From NCBI GenBank assembly GCA_963920635.1, contig OY987298.1, positions 69,771,949 through 69,835,948 of the forward strand: a DNA stretch of 64,000 nt, given 5' to 3'. The DNA comes from Pseudeuparius sepicola (Eukaryota > Arthropoda > Insecta > Coleoptera > Anthribidae). This document shows, one piece after another, positions 1-11,355 of the stretch (position 1 is the first letter of the stretch; each line of letters begins with the position of its first letter). The position numbers and the translations under genes were made by a program. Below the pieces are notes generated by a model. That model searched no databases and was not told the DNA's origin. It was given only the letters and a program-made list of their open reading frames with translations.

Positions 1-886
1 TTTCACCATAACACTAGCTCCGTCTGTTGTTATACCGACAATGTCATTTTCTAACGATAAATTGAAAATTTTTAGTTTATTTCTAACTAAATCGATGCAT
101 GTTTCTGCTGGTAAAGATCCCGCTATTGGTACTAAACCAATGTTCCAGATATTTGTTTCAAAATTTTCAGAACTAGAAGAGGCTCTCGAAGAGCTATGGA
201 TATTAATATTTATATATCTTTGGTTACGATTTGACGTCCATTCATCAAAAGTAAGGCTAAAACATCTGCCGTTCTGTCGTAGTTCTTGGAAATTGCGCTT
301 GAAATTTTCAAATACTTTTTTGCAGTACGAAATAATTTTATTTTTGACGGTAGAAGACGAGAGAGGCAAATCTTGGTATCCTCTGGCTTCTAATCCTTTG
401 CGCAAATCTAGTGATGTTACAAAAACCCTAAAAGGCAACCCATCGACAGCAGCCATTCGTGCAATCACAGCTTCTAAAGAACTATCGTCTCTTCGGCGGA
501 CTGCCGTAAAAAAGTCATTTATTTTCTTCTGTTTTGAAGTAGAAGGCCCATCGTAGTCATCTGACACTCGAAAATAGTCATCATTAATGGAATCATGTTC
601 CTCATCAATATCAGTATCTATTGCTGTACGAAAACTTTGAGTAGCTTGCTTCTTCAGCTGGTCCGGCTTAACGCCTTTCTCCAGTTTACTTCTATGCACT
701 GCTTTATGCTTATGTAATCCACGGGTGGACCCGCCTTTGGTCATAATAATTTTCCCACAACATTTACATTTGGCAGTTTGACGGTCATTAGTAGTCAAAA
801 AATGAGACCAAACTGAAGTTTCGTCCAGACTTTTTGTTGGGTGGTCAAAATATTTTTTTTTTTGGCTCTGCAGAATCCGAAGGCAT
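1..886 (-). CDS. hAT-family transposase with BED zinc finger, N-terminal part (runs off left edge)
   Basis: Reading the minus strand from an ATG at 886 gives a short lysine-rich start, then, after a one-base frame change in an 11-base A/T run (853-863), a long open frame to the window edge. Near its start is a BED zinc finger: the W-S-H-F aromatic signature, a C-x2-C pair (KCKCC) and an H-x-H pair (LHKHK). Further on come the hAT landmarks FDEWTS (about 214-231) and ITTDGASVM (about 5-31), which carry the first two catalytic acidic residues of the RNase-H-like domain. The C-terminal hAT dimerisation region lies outside the window. The protein would cut and paste its own element, whose terminus is at 1756. 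Whether the frame break is real or a homopolymer error is unclear. Family assignment is firm; activity is unknown. Confidence 0.85.
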
Positions 887-956
887 CTCAAATCTTAGCA
901 ATAATTTCACTAATCCTAAAATAAAATAGAGAAAATAGCAATTTTTTCAAAGGACG

Positions 957-1210
957 TCCCGCGGCAATAATAAAAGTTTCATGTTATTAGTCTCCGAATC
1001 GATTCCGTGCGCGAAACCCGGCAACGGGGGCAACGCCGCTGGCATTGCTTTCCCATTTCGCGTCCCGCGCCGCCCCCCCGTGGTCCCGCGGCCATAATAA
1101 AAGTTTTATGTTAGTCTCCGAACCGATTCCGTGCGCGAAACCCGGCAACGGCGGCAACGCCGCTGGCCTTGCTTTACCCTTTCGCGTCCCGCGCCCCCCT
1201 GCGGCTTTGA
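957..1210. repeat. GC-rich tandem duplication, 2 x ~127 bp
   Basis: Two head-to-tail copies begin at 957 and 1084 (TCCCGCGGC then ATAATAAAAGTTT) and share the block GTGCGCGAAACCCGGCAACG. They lie inside the hAT element, upstream of its transposase, so they may be promoter or subterminal sequence. ORFs here on both strands are shadows of this GC-rich sequence. Confidence 0.75.
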
Positions 1211-1821
1211 CATCGTGCCCCGCAAGACGGAGAGAGAGGAGGAAAGCTTTGGCACGACTTTGACATTTTGGCATATTGTGAAACCACCTGCACGAATTTC
1301 CAATAGTCTAAACTGAAACTTTTTATTGTCTGCGCCGTCGTACTTATACTAAAACCGTTGACTGAAAGATCCAGTCTTCCAGTCAACGCTAAAAGACTCT
1401 GATTATATTGATTGATTACCTTATCACACCATCCAGTATTCCAGTAGGTAGTAACTTTCACCTTTCACCTTCTGCCTTCCAAATTCACAACAATTACAAA
1501 TCACAACTAACAGCTTTTGAAATTGCACAATAATTGGGGAGCCGACGAGCCGACTAGCGGGGAATCCCAGTCCCAGATTAATCGACGCAGAGCGGGGATT
1601 TCGGCAACTTCAACTGACGCGGCGCGGCGCAGTGGCGCTTTTTTTAAATTTCGGGACCAAATTTGATCCCGGGACCTGTAGACGGGTCCCGGGACTCCAA
1701 AACACACAAAAGTCCCGGGAGGTCCCGGTCCCGGGATCCCGGGACTGGAAGCCCTACTCAAAACTATTCAAAATTGTTAATAAACCAATTAAGCTGGAGA
1801 CTAACCAAAGTTGTAAGTAGT

Positions 1822-1956
1822 AGTATATTACATAGCAAGAGTTGTAAACAGCTTATTACGTATGAGTGGAAAAGTTGCGCAGGAGCCGCGCAGCGGCGAG
1901 TGCTGTAATTCCACGAGTATGTAATAAGCTTACAACTCGAGTTTTGTACTATAATT
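1822..1956. repeat. Imperfect hairpin / small inverted-repeat element
   Basis: Arms of about 32 bases (left 1839-1870, right 1911-1940) share GAGTTGTAA...AGCTTATTAC and flank a GC-rich loop around 1875-1905. This looks like a short MITE or a stem-loop remnant. No target duplication was resolved. Confidence 0.5.
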
Positions 1957-3115
1957 TTTCTTCGACGAAAGAAAAACTATTATAATAGATAAACTATAAT
2001 TCTGATTATCTGACAGGCTACAATTAGTATGTTGGTTGGTTGCAATGGTGGCGCGGATGCCGCTCTAACAAGGCACCCATGATAATTGTGTTTTAATTAT
2101 TAAGAATAGATATGTAATTTTTTTTATTACGTGTCAGTCATTACGTGTCAGTGTTCGTAACAATGGACTTACTTGTAACCTAAACCGTTACTTAATAGGT
2201 ATGTTACTTGTATAGGAGTAGAAAAATAATATTTTTCTCTTGAGGCGTGGTGGCTTGGAAGTCTCTTCGGTTGTACCATATTTGAAAATATTCGATATTA
2301 TGCAGGGCTTTTCTTAGGGGTGTACAGGTTGTGCAGGCACAAAGGTAGCCAAATTTAAGGGCGGCCATAGGCCGCCGGCAGAAACAGTAAAATATACATT
2401 TACCTTTTGAATATAAAAATATGCAAAACTAAATTTCATACTTAAGGCATTTCACAGAAGCTTAAAACAGAGGCTTAAGACTTAAAACCCTCTATAGTAT
2501 TCACATTGCAGACAATTTGTTTTTATGCTGCAATATAATAAAAATTGATTTATTCATTATTTTTGATTGTTGAGTTCACAAAAAAAACATCGGAGGGTGT
2601 TGAAAACAAACACTAAGTAAAAGAATATAAAATTAATAGAGTTTATTATAATATCAAAAATACATTACATAAATGCATAAAAAATAAACATTAAACACCA
2701 AATAAAATGTCTGAGCAATAAATGCATATAATATGTGGCTAACTAAATTTTTTTTAATTGAGCTAGCAAAAAATCAAAAACTCATCTCATATATACTTAG
2801 AATTATGTAATTCAATAGATGGCACTTTTGTAAAATACCGAATCATATTTTTTCAGGTTGCATAATCATAATACTAATTTGCGATTATATTTTTCAGTTT
2901 TTCAAATATTTTATGATTGTTTATTTTATTTCAAGACAGTTTGTACTAAAATGTCCTTGCAAAATCGATTTTGCATACAAAATGTACTTTTGTACCCAAA
3001 CAGCAACATTTGTACGCAAACAGCAACACTGCAATCTCCAATTTAAACATCCAGTGCATAATAAATATGAGAAAATACCAACATTTGTACCTAAACGGCA
3101 CTCCCCACTTTATGT
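1957..3115. other. Noncoding AT-rich DNA, nothing recognised
   Basis: No convincing ORF, RNA gene or paired terminus was seen. Short ORFs at 2858-3182 have no family features. There is weak local repetition of ACAGCAACA near 2999-3030. Confidence 0.5.
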
Positions 3116-3123
3116 AGCCACCG

Positions 3124-4673
3124 CAGGGGTGGATGGGCTATATCTAACCAGCCCGGGCATTTGTCACCCAAGCGGCCCCTAAATATCTCATTTGGCTTTA
3201 GATTTTTTATTTGTTAATTATTATAATAACAATTTAAATACAATGTAGACGATGTAATTTTTTAATAAAACAAAATATACATTTTTTATAAAAATATAAA
3301 TAAAATCATAACTCTCATAAAAGAAATAAAACTTTTTTTCTGTAAATATAAATATACAGGGTGGGCCAATGGAAACTTTCCACCCTGATTTTTTTGGTTT
3401 CAAATAAAAATCTGGGAAAACGCTCGGACACGTCGATTTTTGATTTGAGGGGAAGCTATTTTTCAGTTTTTTTCATCCCCGTAGCTTTAACCCTTAGCTG
3501 GGGGGAGAACAACCCCCCAAATTTGAATAGGAATAGGGGTCGTGCCATACATCTTTTTAAAGGTCTAATAGAGTTCTTTATGGCCCTACAATTTCGCCTC
3601 ATTATTTTTATCCGTAACGAAATAACAGCTTGTCAAAATAAAAATAAATAAAAATACTTACTAATTAAAGTTGTATTATTTAGGTGTACACGTGAACTTT
3701 ATCTAATTTTTGATTTGAGAGGGAACTATTTTCCCTTTTTTCATCCCCGTAGCTTTAACCCAATAGCTGGGGGGAGAACAACCCTCCAAATTTGAATAGG
3801 GTGTAGGGGTCGTGCCATACCTCTTTTTAAAGGTCTCATCGAGTTCTTTATGACCCTGCAATTTTGCCTCATTATTTTTATCCGTAACGAAATGACAGCT
3901 TATCGAAATGAAAATAAATAAAAATACTTAGGAACTAATCAAAGTTGTATTATTTAGATGTACACGTGAACTTTATCTAACAAACTGTTGTTCACAAAAT
4001 GTTCATCCCGGTTTGTTTAGGAGCTCAGAGGCAGGAATTATCGATTTATTTATTTTTCTTTTGGCACGATGTCATTTCGCTTCGGATAAAAATAGTGAGG
4101 CGAAATTGTAGGGTCATAAAGAACTCGATTAGACCTTTAAAAAGAGGTATGGCACGACCCCTACATCCTATTAAAATATGGGGGGTTGCTGTCCCCCCAG
4201 CTAGGGGGTTAAAGCTACGGGGATAAAAAAAAACTAAAAAATAGTTCCCCCTCAAATCAAAAACCGACGTGTCCGAGCGTTTTGCAAAATTTTTATTTTA
4301 AACCATAAAAATCGGGGTGGAAAGTTTCCATTGGCGCACCCTGTATAAAAATATCAAAACCCGTAAAGAAATAATAAAACTACTTAACAACGATTATTGT
4401 AACAATGGTTGTCTTCTGTCTTTTCAAGTAGTTAAGATGACTGTCCTTAAATTTAAGATACGAGAGTGCAACTGGCCATTAGTACTAAATCCATACATTA
4501 AGAATTATCTTGTTTTATTCGGTATACTATTACTATGTATCAATGCTATGTGACAAGGTGATCGCCGATGAGCGTCCGGGCCTGCGGCCCTTCAAATGAC
4601 CGGCCCTCCGGCCCTTCGCATGACCGGCCCACCGGGCATTTGCCCGGTGTCCCGGTGGTCCCATCCGCCCCTG
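3124..4673. mobile_element. hAT-like nonautonomous element with 8-bp target duplication
   Basis: The ends are inverted: CAGGGGTGGATGGG at 3124 and its near-complement CCCATCCGCCCCTG ending at 4673. The bases AGCCACCG lie immediately outside both ends (3116-3123 and 4674-4681), a perfect 8-bp duplication. CAGGG fits the hAT YARNG terminus. No transposase is encoded. About 987 bp of the interior is a later foldback insertion (3357-4343). The right end has GC-rich reiterations of CCGGCCC. Confidence 0.8.
3357..4343. mobile_element. Foldback / mariner-type MITE flanked by TA
   Basis: The ends CAGGGTGGGCCAATGGAAAC and the inverse of CAGGGTGCGCCAATGGAAAC are flanked by TA dinucleotides (3355-3356 and 4344-4345). 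The interior holds three copies of a roughly 210-270 bp block (with CATCCCCGTAGCTTTAACCC): two direct, starting about 3436 and 3709, and one inverted at about 4046-4255. The element lies within the hAT-like element 3124-4673. No transposase is present, and the ORFs are shadows of the repeats. Confidence 0.8.
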
Positions 4674-4939
4674 AGCCACCGTATCCTGGACCAACGATAT
4701 ACTAAAGACTTGTGCATAGCTCTGTTTCAAGCAATCGCCACTGGTGCCACACGACGAAAAAAAAATGACAGGGTGGTTGAATTTTAAAAACACCATTGTT
4801 GCAAAATCTTTAATACAATAAAAACATGCAAATGTGCCTGTTAACAACGAATTTAATATCCAAAATAAAATACAATGCTTGTTTGTTATGTCCCTTTAAT
4901 TTGACAAGTTTACATATTTCCTTACATTTATGCAAGCAA

Positions 4940-5510
4940 GAATAATAATAATAATAAAATGAACTTTATTGTCAAAGATAAATCTTATGAATAATGTCAG
5001 CTGTAAATCTTATGGACAAAGTTTTCACAATACATACAATTCGTACAGTAAAATTCAACAGAAACAGTCACCATGCTGAACAGAAAATATATTGTAGTAT
5101 CTAGTCACAACTTAGATTAAATTATCCTGAAAGTATTCATCCAGTATATAACATGCTCTTTCCAAGATAAGCTTAACTGTGCTTCTAAACCTTGTAATTG
5201 ACTCAATATTTCTTATATGCAAGGGCAGGTTGTTGAACATCTTTGTGGAGGTGTAGAGCAATGATTTTTTACACGTGTAGTATAAGGTATAGGAAGATCT
5301 ATCCTTAGAACCTGCCTCATGCTGCAGCCAGAGTTCCTAGATGAATTAAGAATATTATTATGATGTTTTGTAAACATTAAACAGAGAGTTTCCAAAATAA
5401 ATATTGATGTGAGGGTCAATACTTTGTGAGTTGTAAAAAGAGGACGACATGAGTCACGTAAACCTGATCCAGAGATAAATACTTTTTGGTTTAAAATTAA
5501 GTCCACGGCT
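4940..5510 (-). pseudogene. 3' end of a jockey/CR1-type LINE (reverse transcriptase C-terminus)
   Basis: The minus strand encodes the C-terminal tail typical of LINE ORF2 proteins. One block (5510 to about 5270) reads CRPLFTTHKVLTLTSIFILE, followed after a one-base shift in a six-T run (5265-5270) by a block with KMFNNLPLHIRNI, ending in a stop near 5114. The 3' end carries an ATT-type repeat (about 4940-4960). Everything upstream, including the polymerase core, is missing, so this is a 5'-truncated dead copy. The clade is inferred from the C-terminal pattern only. Confidence 0.7.
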
Positions 5511-7140
5511 AGTTGTAGTGTATGTAAGTGTTAGATTTTTCATTTACTTCTTTATATAGTGGACCATTGGTTCATTTTGGGGCTTTAAACAAATTTTTCT
5601 ATTTTTATTCTTGAATACGTTACAAAATACTCTTTCAAAATATAATGTCTGGAATTCTCGCTCTTTCAATTGGTTAATACGTCAAACTTTTTAAGTTGGC
5701 ACCCCCCGATCATATTTTCTGGCTGCGCCACTGTATGAGAGCACCATGTGTCGATCGAATTGGACGATTTCATGATGGTGAAGTCCTCGAACTAGGCTCC
5801 CTATAAATGTTTTTAACACTACAACTACAATAAAAGCCAGAATAATATTTATGTAGTAAAGACCAATTTTAGTTTTTTTTTTGTACTGCAACCTGCAACT
5901 TGGTTCATGCTTAGATAAAATGCACAGATTTTGTTGTGTATGTGTTTTGTTTTTTCGTTTGTTTTACTTTTATATTTTTTATTATAAGTGTTAAGTTTTA
6001 TAATGTTACTTGTTGAATATTAGTGAGTATTTAATAAAATATCTTTGTTTTAAAAATTTAGCTTTTTTAAAATATAAGGGCGACATTTTGTATGCCTGCA
6101 CAAAGGCAGCAGAGGGGTTTGGAACGGCCCTTGTATTATGGTAGCTAAGATCTTATTAATTTATCGAAAAACATTAAATCAAAAATTTTAAAAAAATGTT
6201 ATTAGGTATACTTAGAAACATATTTAGTGTCACTGATTCACGCTCGCATGGTAGTACAGCTGCTGCAAACGTGGAGTTCGACAACTTTTCAGAAACCACT
6301 CTCGTCACTCTTCCACCGGCCGCCGAGTGGAAAGTATCGTAAAAGATAACGCTTCCAAATTGCCGAAATAATCCGGTTCTTACGGATTTTGAAAGGCGAA
6401 TAATAATTGTAATGTTACTTGTTCTTGCTGGACAATTAAATTTGTTTGCTGAAATTTTCTTTGGTTGTGTATAAGTCGCTATGAATGAAATTGAAAATAG
6501 CCACGCTACTGTAATAAAAAAAATATATGAAAAGAAGAGTGGAAGCTTGTATTAGGAATGAACACTATTTGGAACAACTTCTGTGAAAAAGTTATGTCAT
6601 TAAGAAGTCGAGTGGGCTGAAGTGAAGTGGTAAATGTGATTATTACTAGGTTATGGTGAGTGCTATGTTATGAAGATGTGGTGTGCTGTGTCGTGAAAGT
6701 ATAATGAAAAGTGAAAACAAATTAGTGAAGTGGTAAATGTGATTATTACTAAGTTATTGTGAGTGCTTCTGGGCTAGGCGAGTCTTGATATTATCTTGCT
6801 TTATATGGAATGATAGAGCTACAGACGAACACCAGCTTAAAAAATGTAACACACCACTGCTATACCCCATGGGTGGTTTGCAAATTTTTACAGATACCTA
6901 TTTGTTCAAGGAATTATCTGACGGTATGGAAATGCTGTTGTAGGAAGCCTCAGTAATGAAGCGACCTTCCAGTGGCTCTCAAACTCTAAAATTACTCGAC
7001 TTGCAAATCACCCAATTTACGACACACATAACCGATTTTCGAGCGAATATTATCTATGCATCCACGCACAGGGCTTACCCTTAGTGGTGTCATCTACATT
7101 TATTTCATTTATGTAGTTTACTTTTATTATGTTAAATGGT
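5511..7140. other. Noncoding DNA with fragments of element ends
   Basis: No gene was recognised. A terminus of the CAGTGGCGCAGCCAG type (minus strand) ends at about 5734 beside TA. A direct repeat of about 40 bp (GAAGTGGTAAATGTGATTAT) occurs near 6622 and 6725, about 103 bp apart. The remainder is AT-rich. Confidence 0.45.
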
Positions 7141-7186
7141 ATTATTATTATTGTTAAATAAATGTTATTATTATTATTATTATTAT

Positions 7187-10100
7187 CGACTTAGCCAAAA
7201 GGCATTCGCACTCTCTCTACGGGGAACATTCACTCAGATCCCGGGTATCCCGGATACCATAAGGATCTGGCTCGGACGAGACCCTTGCCATGTTATCGGG
7301 CCTTAGGTGACATTGATGGTGTTGGACGCTCCTGCATTCCCCATGGATTTCCTGACGGTTCGGGCTGTCGCATTAGTACCGCTTTCTGCATGGACCTGTA
7401 AAGATTTTCAGTTAGACCCAGCTCTTTGATGTTTCTCAGCAAACTTTTTGGTATAACACCAGTTGTTGACACGATGATTGGAACCGTCTGAACGTTCTCC
7501 ATTTCCCATTGCCTTCTAATTTGTTCTTCTAAGTCTCTGTACTTCGCGATCTTCTCGACATGCTTCACACGTAGGTTGTTGTTGTTCGGGATGGCCACAT
7601 CAATCAGAGTTGTCTTCCTAGAAATTTTATCAACTATTATAATGTCCGGTCTGTTATGGGCAACTCGTTGATCTGTCAGAACTGTACGATCTCAGTACAT
7701 CTTGTAGTTGCTGTTCTCAAGAACAGGCTCCGGTGTGTAGCTGTAATAGGGGACTCTCTCTGCCTGCACAAGCAGCAGTTTTTCCGCCAGTTCCTGGTAC
7801 AAGATCTTGGCAACAGAATCGTGTCGTTCCTTATATTCCGTTGATGCGAACATCTGACATCCTCCTGTTATGTGCTGGATTGTTTCTGAAGTTGGGCACC
7901 CGTATCTGCATCTGTTATCCACTACCGATGCATCTCCTACAATGAATTTTTAGGTAGTTGCGAGTTGGTATAACCTGATCTTGTATGGCCAGTAAGAAGC
8001 CTTCCGTCTCGGGGAACATTCGTCCCGAGGTCAGCCAATAGTTCGACGCTAACTTGTCGACATGTTCCTGGTTAACCTCATTAGGATGCCTCCCGTGCAG
8101 CGGCTTCTCCAACCACCTCTGTAGTTTATCATTGTCGCTTCTGTGGTGATTTTGATGCTCGTGTTCCCTCAGGCGTAGCGGTGTTGAGACGTCTGCTCCG
8201 CATATAGCATTATGTAGTGTGGAGCTGTTGGCCTGCCTGTGGTAATACTTCCGCAGATTTAATATTTGTTGGATCAATTGCTTGCTGAGGTCTGCCAATC
8301 CTCTTCCTCCTAGTTGATGTGGCAGAGTTGTTCTTTCTAAGGCGCTACGGGGATGATGTTTATGAACTTTTGTCATTAGTGTCCTAACTTTTCGCTGCAG
8401 GTTGTTGATGTCCGTGTTGGTCCAATTCACTATTCCAAAGGAATAGCTGAGTACAGAGCACGCATACGTGTTTAGGGCCTTAAACAAATTCCTGCTGTTA
8501 AGATCAGTTCACACTACTTGTCTTACTCTCTTGATGAATTCATTCGTTAAATCGGTCTTCATTGTTCGATGGTCTATCCTTTGAGCTTGTTTCATCCCGA
8601 GATACTTGTATGTATCTCCCATGCTCATTGCTTCCATCTCCTGGCCGTCCTGCATCTCGTGTGCGCCTTGTTCGAGCTTTCCCCGGACGATGTTAAGGGT
8701 GCGGCACTTGTCCAGTCCAAACTGCATTCCGATGTCCCTGGAGAACTCCTCTACAATTTTAAGCATTTGCGTTAGTTGGTTTTTGGTTGCGGCCATCATA
8801 TAATAGGTGATTCAACTTGATCGCTTCTGCGTTGTTGCTCTTGATAGCGAAGCCGTATTTTGTAGAGTTCAACCGATGTGATAGAGGGTTCATCGCCATG
8901 CAGAACTACAGTGGACTGAGTGAATCTCCTTGGAAAATCCCTCTTCGGATGTTGATTGTGTCGGTCTCGATGTTACTGCTTGCGGTTCTGAGTTGTATCT
9001 TAGTGCGCCAGGTTGTCATAACGTGTTCTAGAAAGGAAACTGTATGATGATCTATTTTATACAGCTTTAAGATACCTGTGAGCCAGTCGTGAGGTACGGA
9101 ATCAAATGCTTTTTTGTAGTCCACATAAGCCATGTAGAGGTTTCGTTGCTTGGAATGAGCCTGGTTGCAGATGACAGAGTCTATGATGAGTTGCTCTTTG
9201 CATCCCATTGCGCCCTTCGCGCAGCCCTTCTGCTGCATTGCCATGATGTTGTTCTGCTCGCAGTGAGCATATATTCTCTGTGTAAGGCAAGATGTGATTA
9301 TTTTGTACAGCGTAGGCAAGCTGGTTATTGGGCGGTACTTGGCAGGGTTATCCGTATTCCGCTGGTCTTTTGGTAACAAGTAGGTTGCACCCTGTCTAAG
9401 AAACAATGGCATTTTCAGAGGATCGAGCAAGACTTCATGAATTAAGGTAGTTATATGTTCATGCGTGCACCACAACTTCTTAATCCGATAATTTTGGAGA
9501 TGATCTGGACCTGGTGCCTTCCAGTTGTGGGAATTCTTGATGACATTGGAGACCTCATCGGTTGTGAATTGCTCGTGTTGCATCTGGCTATAGTTCCGGC
9601 CCACCTCGCGTTCTTCACTGATCCAGCTTGCACTGACATTGCATGAACCTGGTGTGGCAAGTTGATTTCTCCAGAAACCGTCAACCTGTTCTCTGCTAGG
9701 ATAACTCTTATTTGTGGTACCCTTGGTAGAATTCAAAGTACAGTAGAAGCCTTTTTCTGATCGTTTAAAGAGTTTGTTGTCTCGTTTCCTGTTGTTACTA
9801 GCCTTGTATCTCCTCAGACGCCCTGCGAAAACAGAAAGTTTTGTTTTAATGTATCAAGACATTGTTGAGCAGTGATGTTCGCGGGGTCATGCCGAGAATG
9901 CATTTGGGTGCGGCTCATTATTGCCTGCACCGCCCTCTGGATCTTTCTAGTTCTAACTCCTCTTATATATTCCGTTACTTGTCCTATGTCTTTACGGAGA
10001 CTCTCGATCTTCCGATTTAGTCGCATCTCCCATTGAGCCATTCGTGGTTCTGATCTTGCACGATTTAATTCTTGGGCAGTCCGGATCTTGGCTCCCATTG

Positions 10101-10210
10101 CAGTGATGATTGCTGTTGCGGCACAGTAGATCAACATGTGCATATGTTCTAATGTTGGTGTCACTGAAACATAGTTAGGCAAAATTCTGGTGTTCATAAT
10201 ATCGAGCATG
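7187..10210 (-). mobile_element. RLE-type LINE (R4/Dong-like), 5'-truncated, ending in an (ATT)n microsatellite
   Basis: This minus-strand element has its 3' end at 7187 (CGACTTAGCC on the plus strand) abutting an ATT repeat. Its 5' end lies at about 10210, abutting another ATT repeat. It encodes an N-terminal linker, reverse transcriptase, a zinc knuckle and a restriction-like endonuclease. Dong elements are known to insert in TAA/TTA repeats, which fits both boundaries. The 3' untranslated region is about 105 bp. The R4/Dong assignment rests on domain order and target preference and is an inference. Confidence 0.75.
7293..10205 (-). pseudogene. LINE reverse transcriptase / restriction-like endonuclease, multiply frameshifted
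   Basis: Read 5' to 3' on the minus strand, this holds: an N-terminal helical linker (about 10205-9814); a reverse transcriptase with SHNWKAPGPDHLQNY, YRPITSLPTLYKI, AYVDYKKAFDSVPHDW and GIFQGDSLSPL (9814-8906); a thumb region (8817-7915); a CCHC-like knuckle, CRYGC...HITGGC (about 7910); and an endonuclease-like RPDIIIVDK...LIDVAIPN segment (about 7650-7575), ending at 7293. The segment where the catalytic YxDD box should be (about 8790-8810) goes straight from NHLLY to MAATKN, so the box appears deleted. At least three further frame changes exist. The element cannot encode a working enzyme. Confidence 0.8.
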
Positions 10211-10230
10211 ATTATTATTATTATTATTAT

Positions 10231-10415
10231 CGACTTAGCCAAAAGGCATTCGCACTCCGTCTACAGGGAACATTCACTCAGATCCCAGGTATCCCGGATA
10301 CCATAAGGATCTGGCTTGAAAGAGACCCTTGCCATGTTATCGGGCCTTAGGTGACATTGATGTTGTTGGACGTTCCCGCATTTCCCATGAATTTCCTGAC
10401 GGTTCGGGCTGTCGC
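10231..10415 (-). mobile_element. Second, heavily 5'-truncated copy of the same LINE (3' end only)
   Basis: From CGACTTAGCC at 10231 to about 10415 the sequence closely follows 7187-7370, with scattered substitutions, then diverges. It retains only the 3' UTR and the last codons. Its ATT tail (10211-10230) is exactly where the longer copy 7187-10210 begins. Confidence 0.85.
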
Positions 10416-10498
10416 AAGTAGTCAAGGGCAGCTATGTGCAGCCGACGGTGCACCTTCTTTCGCCATGAGGCGGTCCCCATCACCCCGAGTCAGCGACA

Positions 10499-10830
10499 AT
10501 AAGCGGCATATGCCCCCTTCTTTTTCCACTATGGTGCTAAATGCCTCAATAAACATAAGTAAGTACTCATCCTTGCCGATTATCATCATGAGGGGCGTAT
10601 GCCCTCTTCTTTTTTATACGGCAGCATCCATCATTGGCAGCTGCCACCATAAGGGGCATATGCCCCTTCTTTTTTCATAAGGCAGCGCCCATCAATCATG
10701 AATGCCACCATGAGGGGCGTATGCTCCTTCTTTTTTCATATGGCAGTGCCCATTGTTGGCAACTGCCACCATAAGGGGCGTACGCTGCCTTATTTTTTCA
10801 TATGGTAGTAGTCACCAACGATGGATTCTG
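10499..10830. repeat. 61-bp tandem repeat (about 4-5 units)
   Basis: The block RAGGGGCRTATGCYCC recurs at 10590, 10651, 10712 and 10773, exactly 61 bp apart, with a degenerate unit near 10501. Units contain the perfect palindrome AAGGGGCATATGCCCCTT and a T-rich tract followed by GGCAGC. No coding capacity. A short (TAG)n tract follows at about 10837-10849. Confidence 0.85.
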
Positions 10831-10923
10831 CCATATGTAGTAGTAGTAGTTTTTATTAATCACAAAACATACAGAGTACAGGTGACAAGTCATACATATA
10901 AATTTAATTTATAATTATAATTA

Positions 10924-11353
10924 TTGGGTGATTCAGGCGGAAATTCCTGTTGCTTAGCAATAGTAGACCTTAATCCTCTGGATTATTGTCTTTGGGGGTG
11001 GTTTAAATCATTGGTATATTCAAGTAAAGTAAACACTAGAGATGCATTACTCGATCGAATAATAAATGCAGCAGCAACTATAAGAAACAGGCCCGTATCC
11101 ATTCATAGAGCGACCCGAGCTATTCACCAGAGAGCTGACTTATGTTTAGAAGTAAACGGTGGCATTTTTGAAAACTATAAAACCTAGCCTACCTGTTATA
11201 AATAATGTAATAAAAACCTTAAATTGAATGTTGTTTACCCCTGTATTTCGGTAACGGCCGGGAATAGGACCCATGTTTATAGGAACTTTTATGTTTATTT
11301 TGGGTCCCCGAATACGTACCTAAAATATTGACATTTCCTCCTGAATCACCCTG
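10924..11353 (+). mobile_element. Internally deleted IS630/mariner-type element
   Basis: The left end TTGGGTGATTCAGG and the inverted right end CAGGGTGATTCAGGAGG (ending 11353) are flanked by TA (10922-10923, 11354-11355). The left terminus is followed directly by the C-terminal part of a transposase, so the region for the first two catalytic residues has been deleted. Confidence 0.75.
10957..11187 (+). pseudogene. IS630/mariner-type transposase, C-terminal fragment
   Basis: The open frame reads VDLNPLDYCLWGWFKSLVY..., corresponding to the SPDLTPLDFFLWG segment that carries the third catalytic aspartate in the full-length relatives in this window (45308-46384 and 48953-50263). It continues to the family's usual end (LCLEVNGGIFE) and stops at 11185. 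About 75 residues remain of a roughly 350-residue enzyme. This is a deletion derivative that could only be moved in trans. Confidence 0.75.
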
Positions 11354-11355
11354 TA

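Larger units (their letters stand above)
1..1756 (-). mobile_element. hAT DNA transposon, 5' part including the terminal inverted repeat
   Basis: On the minus strand the element begins at 1756 with TAGGGCTTCCAGTCCCGGGA, which fits the hAT terminal consensus YARNG and matches the ends of the small hAT element at 24864-25195. The subterminal region 1660-1750 is rich in repeated CCCGGGA(T/C) palindromes, probable transposase-binding sites. The transposase gene starts about 870 bp in. The other terminus is outside the window, so the 8-bp target duplication (here expected at 1757-1764) cannot be tested. Confidence 0.7.

Noticed and set aside
987..1461. Overlapping GC-rich ORFs on both strands
   Set aside because: They lie in the duplicated subterminal region of the hAT element, overlap in several frames and have no family features.
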